Below the pieces are notes generated by a model. That model saw nothing but the letters and a program-made list of their open reading frames with translations, made no database searches and had not been told where the DNA came from. Shown piece after piece: positions 1 to 7,401 of a stretch of 32,219 nucleotides of DNA (the stretch's first letter is position 1; each line of letters starts with the position of its first letter). A program made the position numbers and the translations under genes. Source of the DNA: Candidatus Acetothermia bacterium (GTDB taxonomy: Bacteria; Bipolaricaulota; Bipolaricaulia; UBA7950); NCBI GenBank assembly GCA_022684035.1, contig JAJHSB010000037.1, forward strand, positions 1-32,219, in the 5' to 3' direction.

Positions 1-58
1 CAAACAAATCTCAATGACCAATGACCAAAATCTCAAACAGAAAGGCCGGAGTCTTTTC

Positions 59-165
59 CTCGATTGTTGACAAATCGCTCATAGAAGTTTGGTTATTGAG
101 ATTTGGTTATTGTTTGGAAATTGAGATTTGGTCATTGGGATTTCCGGCTTGTCCGGGTTAGGTGC
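59..165 (+). repeat. Dispersed repeat R2, copy 1
   Basis: Begins with a tract reading TGACAAATCGCTCATAGAAG, runs through several GGTTATTG / GATTTGGTCATTG units and ends in the palindrome CCGGCTTGTCCGG followed by GTTAGGTGC. The same sequence recurs at 15181-15248 and, inverted, at 31545-31618. Positions 1-40 carry related CAATGACCAAAATCTC units in the opposite orientation, so this end of the window is a partly inverted cluster. No reading frame is conserved between copies, which suggests a non-coding dispersed element. Confidence 0.7.
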
Positions 166-192
166 AAAACAAACTCTGTAGGATTAAGCAAC

Positions 193-256
193 GGGATTGC
201 TTCGTCACTGTCCCCCTCATTGCATTTCGGGTATACAGCTCCTCGCAATGACGGAG
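193..256 (-). repeat. Degenerate REP-like repeat (GTCATTGCGAGGAGC type)
   Basis: On the minus strand the sequence starts CTCCGTCATTGCGAGGAGC and ends GTGACGAAGCAATCC, the two halves of the GTCATTGCGAGGAGC...GACGAAGCAATC repeat seen in intergenic DNA of many bacteria. The halves are separated by about 27 unrelated bases, so this copy is decayed. Nothing else is recognisable between it and the end of pyrC at 392; the stretch 257-391 looks non-coding. Confidence 0.5.
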
Positions 257-391
257 AAAGGCGTCTGCAATGGCAGAGAAAAGTAATTTGCAATGACCTG
301 TCTACCGTGGTAGGTTCCAGCATACCGTACCCCTACAGGTTATTTTTCTTTTTCTTAACCATCCACCTCTTTAAACTCGTCCCCTCATTCG

Positions 392-1663
392 CTAAATACC
401 AGGTGTGATAAATCGACCGCAGGGTTGATCGGTAATGATCTCGCCACCACAATAGACAAGCTTGCCGTTGACAAAGGTAGCTGTCGGAAGATAGCTGACC
501 TTCCTTCCTTCGAATGGAGTCAGTTTGGCCTGTGAATGGAATCTTTCACCACTGATTATCTGCTCGGCGTATGGGTCGACCACAGTGATGTCAGCGAAGT
601 TGCCGACTTCGACCGCACCACGGCCGCTCAATTTAAATAGAGCTGCCGGCTGATCAGTCATTGCTGATATCACTCTCTCGAGCGGAATCTTTTGCTTTGT
701 CGCTGCAGTTAAGATCAGCGGTACCATTGTCTCGATACCGGGGATGCCGGGTCTTCCTGCTTCCACGCTCTGAGCCAGCTTTTCTGTCGCTAAATGAGGT
801 GCATGATCGCTGCCAATCGTTGTGATTTTACCGGCAACGAGAGATTCCCATAATGCGATGCAATCACTCTGCCGGCGCAGCGGAGGATTCATTACAGCGC
901 GAAAATCAGTAAATTCCATCTCTTCTTGTGAGAGGAGAAGATGATGCGGAGTCACCTCGATCGCAGCTCTTCCAGCAGCGAGAGCGACCCCGTGCGCTGT
1001 TGTCAGATGGACAAACAGGATGCGGCATTGATCTCCTGCCAGTGATCTGCGTATTGCATCTATTTCTGCTTGCGGCGGTCGCCCGGCAACGTATTCTGCC
1101 GGTCTTCGTGCACCGGCCAGCGAGGCGCGAATTACTTCTTTCTCCTCAGCGTGGATCGCCAGGAGGGCGTTCAGACGGCTGATCTCTCGTTTAAGGGCAA
1201 GTAGATCACCGCTATAGCTATCAAGGAAGAGTTCTCCAAAAGCGATTGCTCCTGCCTGCTGTAGTGGAGCAAGGAACGAGAGATCATCAGGCACAGCAGC
1301 ATAAAGGGCGAAATTAACTACTGACTTGGCACGTGCAATCTCCAGCTTTTCGGCAAAGAGCTTGGGAGTCGTTATCGGAACAATATTATTAGGCATATCA
1401 ATGATCGTTGTCACTCCCCCGGCTGCTGCTGCCCTGCTCCCGCTGGTGAAATCCTCCTTCGAGGTCTCACCTGGATCACGAAAATGGACATGCCCATCGA
1501 TAATTCCTGGTAGGACGAGCATGCCGGCAGCATTATAAATCTCTGTGGCGCGACCAATATTCCGGCCTATCCGCTCAATACGACCGTCAATGATCCCGAT
1601 ATCCAGCTCAACGAACCGACGACGATGGAAGATCTTCCCACCTTTGATCACTAACTCATACAC
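392..1663 (-). CDS. pyrC: Dihydroorotase (class I, archaeal-like)
   Basis: Cyclises carbamoyl-aspartate to dihydroorotate, step 3 of UMP synthesis. It is a 423-residue amidohydrolase. The metal motif DGHVHFRDPG lies at residues 57-66 (His58, His60), further ligand regions are IHAEE (His171) and TPHHLLLS (about 237-244), and the catalytic GSDHAPH is near residue 295. The position where many class I enzymes carry the carboxylated lysine reads AFGELF, with Glu144 and no Lys. I associate that variant with archaeal-type dihydroorotases. The start is GTG at 1663, supported by AGGAG seven bases upstream. It is the last gene of the pyr operon, separated from pyrK by a 216-bp gap holding repeat R1. 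Assignment is strong; the subgroup is inferred. Confidence 0.93.
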   Translation of the reverse strand: MYELVIKGGKIFHRRRFVELDIGIIDGRIERIGRNIGRATEIYNAAGMLVLPGIIDGHVHFRDPGETSKEDFTSGSRAAAAGGVTTIIDMPNNIVPITTPKLFAEKLEIARAKSVVNFALYAAVPDDLSFLAPLQQAGAIAFGELFLDSYSGDLLALKREISRLNALLAIHAEEKEVIRASLAGARRPAEYVAGRPPQAEIDAIRRSLAGDQCRILFVHLTTAHGVALAAGRAAIEVTPHHLLLSQEEMEFTDFRAVMNPPLRRQSDCIALWESLVAGKITTIGSDHAPHLATEKLAQSVEAGRPGIPGIETMVPLILTAATKQKIPLERVISAMTDQPAALFKLSGRGAVEVGNFADITVVDPYAEQIISGERFHSQAKLTPFEGRKVSYLPTATFVNGKLVYCGGEIITDQPCGRFITPGI

Positions 1664-1697
1664 GTTATATCTCCTGTTATCAGCGTACGGAAAAGGA

Positions 1698-1850
1698 CTT
1701 AGTTGCTAAGAAGGATTCAAGGATTCAAGTGCTTATTTTCTTTGTAAATATCTAAAGATAGCTGATAAGACTTTTGCCAAACTTTTAAGTCTAATTCCTA
1801 AGCATTCCCCCCTCGAATCCTTGCCCCGTACTTGATACGGGACTTGACTC
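1698..1850 (+). repeat. MITE-like repeat R1, copy A (pyrK-pyrC gap)
   Basis: Starts TTAGTTGCTAAGAAGGATTC and contains AAGGATTC units, GTGCTTATTTTC and the palindrome CCCCGTACTTGATACGGG near the far end. It matches copies B, C and D, but its right end diverges into repeated GACTCCT units (about 1845-1860), so the right terminal repeat is missing. It sits inside the pyr operon and separates pyrC from the five upstream genes. It could affect read-through, though no clear terminator T-tract is present. Confidence 0.75.
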
Positions 1851-1879
1851 CTGACTCCTGACTTCTGGCTTCTGAGTAG

Positions 1880-2644
1880 TTATAGTTTGCATAACAACGC
1901 CAGTTTGTCAGTCGTAAAGACAGGGCCATCGTTACAGACCAGGAGCGCTCGCTTAACACAGGAACCGCATAGACCTATTCCACAGCGCATATACTCTTCC
2001 AAACTGGCTTCAATCGGAATTCCACTATTACAAGCGATCTCATACAGAGTATTGACCATCTCTTGCGGCCCGCAGACAATCAGTCGTTGAGCCTGTACTT
2101 GTTTGATCAACCCTGGCAGAAAATCACTGATCAGTCCTTTCTTACCGGCTGTTCCATCTTCGGTCACTATGAGTTGAGGGTTAAGTTCAGCGATAAATAG
2201 GAGTGAAGTGGCAGTCTTGGCTCCCAAAGCAACTACCGGCAACTTTGCGGGAGAATAGCGCCGATAGTGGTGGAAGAGGAAGCGGAGTGGTACGATGCCG
2301 TATCCGCCGCCGACGAGGATGGTCGTCTCATTAGTGGGAAAACTGAATCCCTGTCCATATGGACCACGAAGACCAATTTGATCACCGATTTTGAGTGCAT
2401 GCAGACGGGTCGTTGCCTCGCCAACACGCACTACTGTCAGCTCGACATTGGGTCCGGTAACAGAGGAGATAGAGAGAGGAATCTCATCGCACCCCGGAAT
2501 CCAAACCATCAAAAACTCGCCTGGTTCGCCTCTCTCTGCAGTCGGTCGATCGATAACAGATAGCGTCTTTACAGTGGGAGATTCATCTCTTATCGCGGTT
2601 ATTCTAACGATTCGTGGTCGATCGATGATTCTCCCAGATATCAA
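1880..2644 (-). CDS. pyrK: Dihydroorotate dehydrogenase electron-transfer subunit
   Basis: FAD and [2Fe-2S] subunit that passes electrons from dihydroorotate dehydrogenase (PyrD, class 1B) to NAD+. The protein has an N-terminal flavin-binding barrel with PLSISS, an NAD-binding segment around GGGYGIVPL, CGPQEM, and a C-terminal cluster motif YMRCGIGLCGSCV followed by a further Cys. The start is uncertain. TTG at 2644 overlaps the pyrI stop by 4 bp and is used here. An in-frame ATG at 2707 would overlap pyrI by 67 bp. An ATT lies ten bases after AGAGGAGG. No pyrD is adjacent, so its partner must be encoded elsewhere or the subunit serves another dehydrogenase. Confidence 0.88.
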   Translation of the reverse strand: MISGRIIDRPRIVRITAIRDESPTVKTLSVIDRPTAERGEPGEFLMVWIPGCDEIPLSISSVTGPNVELTVVRVGEATTRLHALKIGDQIGLRGPYGQGFSFPTNETTILVGGGYGIVPLRFLFHHYRRYSPAKLPVVALGAKTATSLLFIAELNPQLIVTEDGTAGKKGLISDFLPGLIKQVQAQRLIVCGPQEMVNTLYEIACNSGIPIEASLEEYMRCGIGLCGSCVKRALLVCNDGPVFTTDKLALLCKL

Positions 2645-3114
2645 ATCTTGCGCAGAAATAGACGCTCGACCTCCTCTGTTGCAATTATTGTAAGACAATA
2701 GTCGCATTGTATTCGTAAAGGTGAATCTCCGATTACAGTAAACTTACCTTGTACTGGTTCGCGAAGGGCGGTGGTGATGCAGTTCGGATTTTCGCAGCGG
2801 AGAAGTCCTTCCAGATGCGTTGGTAACTTAACGCGCTCTTTCTTCTCCAATGTGTAATTGGTGATAATGTTGATCGTCGCTTGCGGCGCAATAAGTGCGA
2901 TCATCGCTGTCTCTGTTGGATCTAAATACCGGTTTTCAATCTTTAAAATATCTTTGATTCTCATACGCCGTGAGGGAACTCGGATCGCCATTGTCACCGA
3001 AGTCGTCTGATCATTCTTTAGTCCCAGAAGATGAAATACGGCCAATGCTTTACCAGCCCCAATGTGGTCGATAACTGTACCCTGCCTGATGCGATTAATT
3101 TTCATCTGTTCCAT
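2641..3114 (-). CDS. pyrI: Aspartate carbamoyltransferase regulatory chain
   Basis: Regulatory subunit that binds nucleotide effectors and holds catalytic PyrB trimers in the holoenzyme. It has 157 residues, the usual length. The N-terminal allosteric domain carries GTVIDHIGAGKA, and the C-terminal zinc domain has CENPNC plus CDYC, giving four Cys ligands. It begins 6 bp after the pyrB stop, with a GGGAGG ribosome site lying within the pyrB end. PyrI is found in archaea, enterobacteria, Bacteroidetes and some thermophiles, so its presence means the pathway entry is probably under allosteric control. Confidence 0.95.
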   Translation of the reverse strand: MEQMKINRIRQGTVIDHIGAGKALAVFHLLGLKNDQTTSVTMAIRVPSRRMRIKDILKIENRYLDPTETAMIALIAPQATINIITNYTLEKKERVKLPTHLEGLLRCENPNCITTALREPVQGKFTVIGDSPLRIQCDYCLTIIATEEVERLFLRKI

Positions 3115-3120
3115 TTAGTT

Positions 3121-4026
3121 TCAGCCTCCCAGACCCAACGCTCGCACGATGAGCGCCATTCGTACTGGTACACCGTTCCCTGCTTGTTCAAAATAAACCG
3201 CTGTTACCAGATCATCGACATCAGCCGCGATCTCGTCGACGCGGGGAAGAGGGTGCATGATCAACGGAGTCCGCTTGCCTAACAACTGCCGATCGATTCG
3301 GTACGAGCCGGCTACTTTGGCGTATTCAGCCGCATCCGGGAATCGCTCTTTCTGAATACGAGTTATGTAAAGAACATCTGCGTCGAGCGCCTCAGTTATA
3401 TCTTCAGTTTCGCGCAGCTTAACTCCATGTTTGTCCAGTTCCACTTTTATTTCGTTCTTTATTCGCAGTTCCTGAGGAGAGACGAGAATCAATTTTACCC
3501 CGAAGAGAGCCAATGCAGGTGCAAGTGAGTGTGTCGTGCGACCGTAGCGCAAGTCACCGACAAGTGCAATCTCTTTACCTTCCAGGTCTTTCAAATGGTC
3601 GATCATTGTGTAGAGATCGAGCAGAGTTTGCGTAGGGTGATTCCCGCTTCCATCGCCGGCATTAATTACAGGAAGAGAAGAGAATTCCGCTGCCAATTGC
3701 GCCGCTCCCTCACGAGGGTGACGGATTACCAGCAGATCGGCATATTGCGACACTGTACGCACAGTATCAGCCAGGGTCTCTCCCTTGCCGACGCTCGTCC
3801 CTTCTGACGATGAAAATCCAATCACTTTACCGCCGAGACGGAGCATCGCCGTCTCGAATGAAAGGCGGGTGCGCGTGCTCGGCTCAAAAAAGAGAGCCGC
3901 CAATATCTTCCCCTTTGCGATATCAGTCCCTGTTCGTTGGTCACGTGCCATAACGCGGGCGAGAGAAAGGATCTCCTCAATCTCTTTCCGCGAGTAGTCG
4001 CGTAATGTTATTAACCCTTTACCCAT
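3121..4026 (-). CDS. pyrB: Aspartate carbamoyltransferase catalytic chain
   Basis: Joins carbamoyl phosphate and aspartate, the committed step of pyrimidine synthesis. It has 301 residues. The carbamoyl-phosphate motif FFEPSTRTRLSFE is near residues 47-59, the mobile-loop region is SSSEGTSVGKGE, and HPLPRVDEIA is near residue 257. It starts at an ATG that overlaps the pyrE stop by 8 bp and is followed closely by pyrI, fitting a translationally coupled PyrB-PyrI complex. The sequence style (ITLRDYSRKEIEEIL) resembles archaeal and thermophile enzymes. Confidence 0.96.
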   Translation of the reverse strand: MGKGLITLRDYSRKEIEEILSLARVMARDQRTGTDIAKGKILAALFFEPSTRTRLSFETAMLRLGGKVIGFSSSEGTSVGKGETLADTVRTVSQYADLLVIRHPREGAAQLAAEFSSLPVINAGDGSGNHPTQTLLDLYTMIDHLKDLEGKEIALVGDLRYGRTTHSLAPALALFGVKLILVSPQELRIKNEIKVELDKHGVKLRETEDITEALDADVLYITRIQKERFPDAAEYAKVAGSYRIDRQLLGKRTPLIMHPLPRVDEIAADVDDLVTAVYFEQAGNGVPVRMALIVRALGLGG

Positions 4027-4651
4027 TCTGCTTCCCGATATATTCCATGATTTTATGATATTCCTCCTTAGTCATTAAATTGGATTTTCCGGATTCTACC
4101 TGCCGATAGATTGCTGTGATCAATTGCACAATGTCAATCACTGCGCTAAGTTGTAGTCTTTCTGCTGCCAGATTCTCTTTTCCGCCTTGCAGACGATCGA
4201 TGAGGACGAGCACATTTTCGACATGACACTCATCCTCACGTAGAGCAGTTGCTATCGCAATTATACTACCACCGCTGGTAATCAGATCGTCGATCAAGAG
4301 AACCCGCATCCCCGGCGCAAAAATTCCTTCGATCTTTCGACCTGTCCCATAGCTCTTTTTCTGTGAACGGACATAGATCAACGGGCGCAACAGGCGGTTG
4401 GCGATCACTGCAGAGAACGAGAGTCCGGCAGTAGGAACACCACAGATAAGATCGTAATCCAGTCCTTTTTCAGTCATTATATCGATATAAAGGTCGCATA
4501 TGCGATCAAAGATCAGGGGGTAGGAAGGCAAAAGACGCAGATCAAGATAATAAGGGCTGTACACACCGGATGATAAGGTGAAATCGCCGATCTTAAGTGC
4601 TCCTGTGACAGAGAGATAGTCAGCCAGCAGATCACTGTTAATTTGATTCAT
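4019..4651 (-). CDS. pyrE: Orotate phosphoribosyltransferase
   Basis: Transfers the phosphoribosyl group from PRPP to orotate, giving OMP. It has 210 residues. The PRPP-binding motif VLLIDDLITSGGS is near residues 114-126, and the N-terminal FTLSSGVYSPYYLDLR segment is typical of PyrE. The start ATG lies just downstream (on the minus strand) of a sequence CAACTAAATTGGAGAAGAAC, identical to one end of dispersed repeat R1, so the ribosome-binding region seems to come from repeat DNA. The coding end overlaps pyrB by 8 bp. Confidence 0.95.
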   Translation of the reverse strand: MNQINSDLLADYLSVTGALKIGDFTLSSGVYSPYYLDLRLLPSYPLIFDRICDLYIDIMTEKGLDYDLICGVPTAGLSFSAVIANRLLRPLIYVRSQKKSYGTGRKIEGIFAPGMRVLLIDDLITSGGSIIAIATALREDECHVENVLVLIDRLQGGKENLAAERLQLSAVIDIVQLITAIYRQVESGKSNLMTKEEYHKIMEYIGKQNG

Positions 4652-4658
4652 TATTGAA

Positions 4659-4720
4659 GTTCTTCTCCAATTTAGTTGATAGAAAGGAATTTGGAGTACA
4701 CCCCCTGAAAGTAGACAGTA
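4659..4720. repeat. Repeat R1 end fragment and IS3-like terminal repeat remnant
   Basis: Positions 4659-4690 match one terminus of R1 (GTTCTTCTCCAATTTAGTTG). Directly beside it, 4693-4717 reads GGAGTACACCCCC then TGAAAGTAGACA, which resembles the terminal inverted repeats of IS3-family insertion sequences (pattern TGNACTNCACCCC...AAAGTNGACA). No transposase is left. Both scraps lie in the 71-bp gap between pyrF and pyrE. The R1 match is direct observation; the IS3 reading is by resemblance only. Confidence 0.4.
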
Positions 4721-4722
4721 AG

Positions 4723-5502
4723 TTAAGAAATAAAATGTTGTGATTCTCCTTCTGCGTAAGCATCGTTGATTTCATCATTGAAGAAGCGAGCGACATCAGC
4801 AGGATTATCTGCCTGATAGATCGCTCGGCCGACAATCTCTAAATCAGCGCCGGCGCGGATCGCATCACCTGGCCTTGCCCCTTGTGCCCCTACTCCCGGA
4901 GAAAGGATGAGCATCTCCTGACCCAGATGCTGACGTGCTGATTTAACATCAGCAGGCCGGGTAGCAGGAGCGATTACCCCATCGGCAGAATGTTGTACAG
5001 CAAACTCTGCTAACGCATCGGTACAGGGAGTGATAAAGAGCAAGCTTCCAGGATGGGACATATTGATCACCAAAATCACTCCGCGTTCTTTTTCGCGCGC
5101 AACGGCGAAGAGACTGTCCAGTGATTTTTCAAACCCTACAAACGGATGAGCGATCAAGCCGTCAAAGCCGATACCGTAAAGATGGCGGGCGATCCACTCC
5201 GCAGTCTTATCAATATCTGCTATCTTCACATCACCGATCGTTATCAGGTCAGTAGCGGAAAGGAGCTGAGCAGTGAAGTCAAGCCCAAGCGCAAGGATGA
5301 GTGGATAGTTAATTTTCACTGCTACCAGATGAGGTGCAGTTTTTACCAGAATCTCTGTTGCGTGATGCAGAAGAGAAGCACGTGCCTGTGCGCGCTCTGC
5401 TTCTGATAAGGAATAGATATCCGCCGTAAGATCAAGTGCCAATACGAGACGACTTTTCTGTTGCGCGATTTTTTCTCTTATCCGCTTATCAAGCCGCGTC
5501 AC
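4723..5502 (-). CDS. pyrF: Orotidine 5'-phosphate decarboxylase (archaeal-type)
   Basis: Decarboxylates OMP to UMP, the last step of the pathway. It has 259 residues. The catalytic Lys/Asp network motif is DVKIADIDKT (the DxKxxD signature) near residues 91-100. Further motifs are AHPFVG, NMSHPGS and the phosphate-binding SPGVGAQGA, with GRAIYQADNPA at the C-terminus. NMSHPG and the late GVGAQGA are features I associate with archaeal enzymes. It is the first gene of the operon, with a GTG start at 5502, GGAAGG upstream and a promoter at 5567-5595. Confidence 0.94.
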   Translation of the reverse strand: MTRLDKRIREKIAQQKSRLVLALDLTADIYSLSEAERAQARASLLHHATEILVKTAPHLVAVKINYPLILALGLDFTAQLLSATDLITIGDVKIADIDKTAEWIARHLYGIGFDGLIAHPFVGFEKSLDSLFAVAREKERGVILVINMSHPGSLLFITPCTDALAEFAVQHSADGVIAPATRPADVKSARQHLGQEMLILSPGVGAQGARPGDAIRAGADLEIVGRAIYQADNPADVARFFNDEINDAYAEGESQHFIS

Positions 5503-5528
5503 TGAAGAATAATCCTTCCTTTTGCATT

Positions 5529-5595
5529 CCCGATATGCTTAGCATGGGAGATAGCTTTAAACTTTAAATATACTCTTTTTTATTCTCGTGTGCAA
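5529..5595 (-). promoter_or_regulatory. pyr operon promoter and leader hairpin
   Basis: On the minus strand TTGCAC (5590-5595) and TATATT (5567-5572) are separated by exactly 17 bases, a good sigma-70 promoter. Transcription would start near 5560, leaving a leader of about 57 nt before the pyrF GTG. That leader contains a hairpin (5529-5548, CCCATGC-TAA-GCATATCGGG) close to the ribosome site. There is no T-tract after the hairpin, so an attenuator is not supported; control at translation is possible. Confidence 0.6.
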
Positions 5596-5770
5596 GTGGC
5601 GTATTGCCGCTCATATCGTTACCGCTCCTCCGCCGTAGGGTACTCCGGCAGAGAAGACAGCCTGAAGGTGCTGGGAAGAGGAAAAGAGGCGTATATCACC
5701 TTGATTGAGGACGAATACGGAAGGAGAAAAGTAGCTGGCAGTCGACTTCTGAACTGCAAAGAGCTTATTT
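5590..5770 (+). pseudogene. Transposase remnant (scrap 1)
   Basis: Positions 5668-5735 encode VLGRGKEAYITLIEDEYG and closely match 31780-31850, where the sequence continues into a lysine/arginine-rich stretch and KYDKAVFIALRKIW. That pattern resembles the N-terminal region of DDE/integrase-type transposases. Here only the short shared block survives, without a start context or catalytic domain. The upstream half (5590-5665) is not recognisable. Confidence 0.35.
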
Positions 5771-5773
5771 ATT

Positions 5774-5956
5774 TGGTTCTTCTCCAATTTAGTTGCTAAA
5801 AAGGATTCAAGGATTCGAGTGCTTATTTTCTAAGGATTTTATTAGTGCCTTAAGGATTCTTTCAACTTCTCCTGTATCTGCCTGAAGTTTCTTTGTAATT
5901 CTTAAGCATTTCCCTCGAATCCTCATGATCTTACCAACTTTTTTTGGAGATGATCT
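5774..5956 (+). repeat. MITE-like repeat R1, copy B (empty-site form)
   Basis: Full-length copy with both ends: left GGTTCTTCTCCAATTTAGTTG, right CCAACTTTTTTTGGAGATGATC. These are imperfect inverted repeats sharing TCTCC, AGTTG and, further in, GGATTC. Unlike copies A, C and D it lacks the CCCGTATCAAGTACGGG insertion: CATTTCCCTCGAATCCTCATG is uninterrupted. It also carries an internal block (about 5852-5900, TCAACTTCTCCTGTATCTG) absent from the others. It ends two bases before the stop of the LiaF-like gene. Confidence 0.8.
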
Positions 5957-5958
5957 AT

Positions 5959-6855
5959 TTATTTAATCACAACCCGACTGGCAGCGCCCTCGATTGCGAG
6001 CGATATTCTGTTTTCGGCATCTTCAAAGTTGGGTGAGATATAGTAATTCCCTTTTCTTGGGAAGCGACTCTCATCTATCCTCACGGAACCTACGGTGAGA
6101 TCGACTTTAATTCGAGCCGCTACTCCTGCCGGGATAATTATTTCGATATTAGCAGCGCTGACCGTGATATCCGCGCTCATTACGCCCTGCGAAGGCATCC
6201 GGATATTGCAGTTGCCGGCGTCAAGCTCCAGATCGAGCTGCGTCAACTGCAGAAAGGTGAAATCGAGTGATAGATCGATCGCGGCTGCATTTATTGCCAG
6301 GGAGAATGGAATACCACGAGCGAGTTTGACATCCCATCCTCTTCCCCTGCCGACCCAATACAAGCGGCGGGCCCATGTACTGCTTAGATAAAGGTGGCCT
6401 ACTCTATCCTGACGACGAAAATCGACTCTCATGCCATCCCCTCGGGCGACGGTCTCAAATAGATTCAACGAGGCAGATGGGAGAGGAGATAAGTTAAGCT
6501 GTCCCGCATGAAAGTCCATTTCAACCCGGGCTGCCTGTAGATCATCCCGCAACGCTGAATCGGTCGTGATAATTGGAGGCAGCTGATCTTGCCAAACGAC
6601 CACCCCAACAGCCACTCCCACTATTGCTGCTATTGCGAGAATAAGGAAGACTACCCGCCCAAGCTTATAATGTCCAAAGATGAGATTAATTCCGAAGATG
6701 ATCAGTAGCACTGGCCATAATCTCCACAGCATCGCCCATAACCCCCAGGGGAGAAGATTAAGGTTCTGTAGCAGGAGAACCACTCCCAAAAAAATCAGAA
6801 TAATGCCAGTGATCGAGATCTTAGTCTTTCGTGATGGTGTCGTATGATCAGCCAT
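5959..6855 (-). CDS. LiaI/LiaF-like membrane protein with C-terminal adhesin-like domain
   Basis: A 298-residue protein. After a short hydrophilic head come hydrophobic segments ISITGIILIFLGVVLLLQN, a Trp-rich LWAMLWRLWPVLLIIFGINL and VVFLILAIAAIVGVAVGVVV. This matches the LiaI/LiaF transmembrane module found in cell-envelope stress proteins. The rest is a repetitive beta-rich domain (ADITVSAANIEIIIPAGVAA, VDLTVGSVRID) of the DUF4097/LiaF C-terminal type, probably exposed outside the membrane. The start is the ATG at 6855 with AGGAGG seven bases upstream; an ATG 12 codons earlier has no such site. It is monocistronic, with no histidine kinase or regulator next to it. An envelope-stress role is inferred. 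Confidence 0.75.
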   Translation of the reverse strand: MADHTTPSRKTKISITGIILIFLGVVLLLQNLNLLPWGLWAMLWRLWPVLLIIFGINLIFGHYKLGRVVFLILAIAAIVGVAVGVVVWQDQLPPIITTDSALRDDLQAARVEMDFHAGQLNLSPLPSASLNLFETVARGDGMRVDFRRQDRVGHLYLSSTWARRLYWVGRGRGWDVKLARGIPFSLAINAAAIDLSLDFTFLQLTQLDLELDAGNCNIRMPSQGVMSADITVSAANIEIIIPAGVAARIKVDLTVGSVRIDESRFPRKGNYYISPNFEDAENRISLAIEGAASRVVIK

Positions 6856-6995
6856 CTCTCTTCCTCCTAAATCATTACATTGCGATGTCACAGTCTACCC
6901 CAATTCAACCACTCAAACAAGTTGCAGCCCACAGCCAGGGACAAGAGTTGGGTTACGTCCCGAAAACTAACCGGTGATATAAAATCACCTTGCTT

Positions 6996-7018
6996 TTTGC
7001 ATTGACATCTATTATAAT
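6996..7018 (+). promoter_or_regulatory. Candidate tmRNA promoter
   Basis: TATAAT at 7013-7018 has a weak TTGCTT box 17 bases upstream. This would start transcription near 7025, about 15 nt before the mature tmRNA 5' end at 7040. A second TTGACA at 7002-7007 lies too close to this -10 and would need the poorer TAAATA/ATAGTT further on. The region 6892-6990 holds nothing else I can support. Confidence 0.5.
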
Positions 7019-7039
7019 AATAAATAGTTCATTGATATT

Positions 7040-7392
7040 GGGGGTGAACGGCTTCGACGTGAATGGCAAAGCAAGGCGGCAAGCGGAGCATCTGCCATCT
7101 CCTAAAACCGGCAAACTTTAAATACAAATGCCAACTACGCATTTGCTACCCCTTCTCTAAATTAGAGTAGGGCGTCTAAAGTGGACTGTCGCAGGCCACT
7201 TTTAAGGCGTCGACTATGCGGCTATACTGGACTATGCGCTTTTCATAGGACAGAGAAGAAATAATAAGCTAGGCTCATCTTATCCTGGCCATGGGAGAAG
7301 AAACTGCCGAATCTTTAAATCATGGCACTAAGCTTGTAGATGCCGAGTGGCGTAATTCGCGGACGCGGGTTCGATTCCCGCCACCTCCACCA
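7040..7392 (+). ncRNA. ssrA: Transfer-messenger RNA (tmRNA)
   Basis: Starts GGGGGTGAACGGCTTCGACG, the conserved tmRNA 5' end, and finishes GCGGGTTCGATTCCCGCCACC then TCCACCA. The first seven bases pair with CACCTCC before the ACCA tail, giving the alanine-tRNA-like acceptor, and the T arm is intact. The CCA is encoded. Length is 353 nt, normal for a one-piece tmRNA. The tag region (7121-7165) has a frame reading NTNANYAFATPSLN then TAG inside a hairpin (CCCTTCTCTAAATTAGAGTAGGG split about 7150-7172). It lacks the usual Ala-Ala end; see findings. tmRNA with SmpB rescues stalled ribosomes and tags the product for proteolysis. Confidence 0.96.
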
Positions 7393-7401
7393 ATACGCAA
7401 T

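Noticed and set aside
1-165. Possible CRISPR-like array of TTATTG/GACCAA units
   Set aside because: Units are of uneven length, in both orientations and without unique spacers. It is a degenerate dispersed repeat.
7291-7401. Longer nfeD reading frame beginning with MGEETAESLN
   Set aside because: These codons lie in the 3' domain of tmRNA, whose T arm and CCA end are unmistakable. The signal segment begins after 7402.
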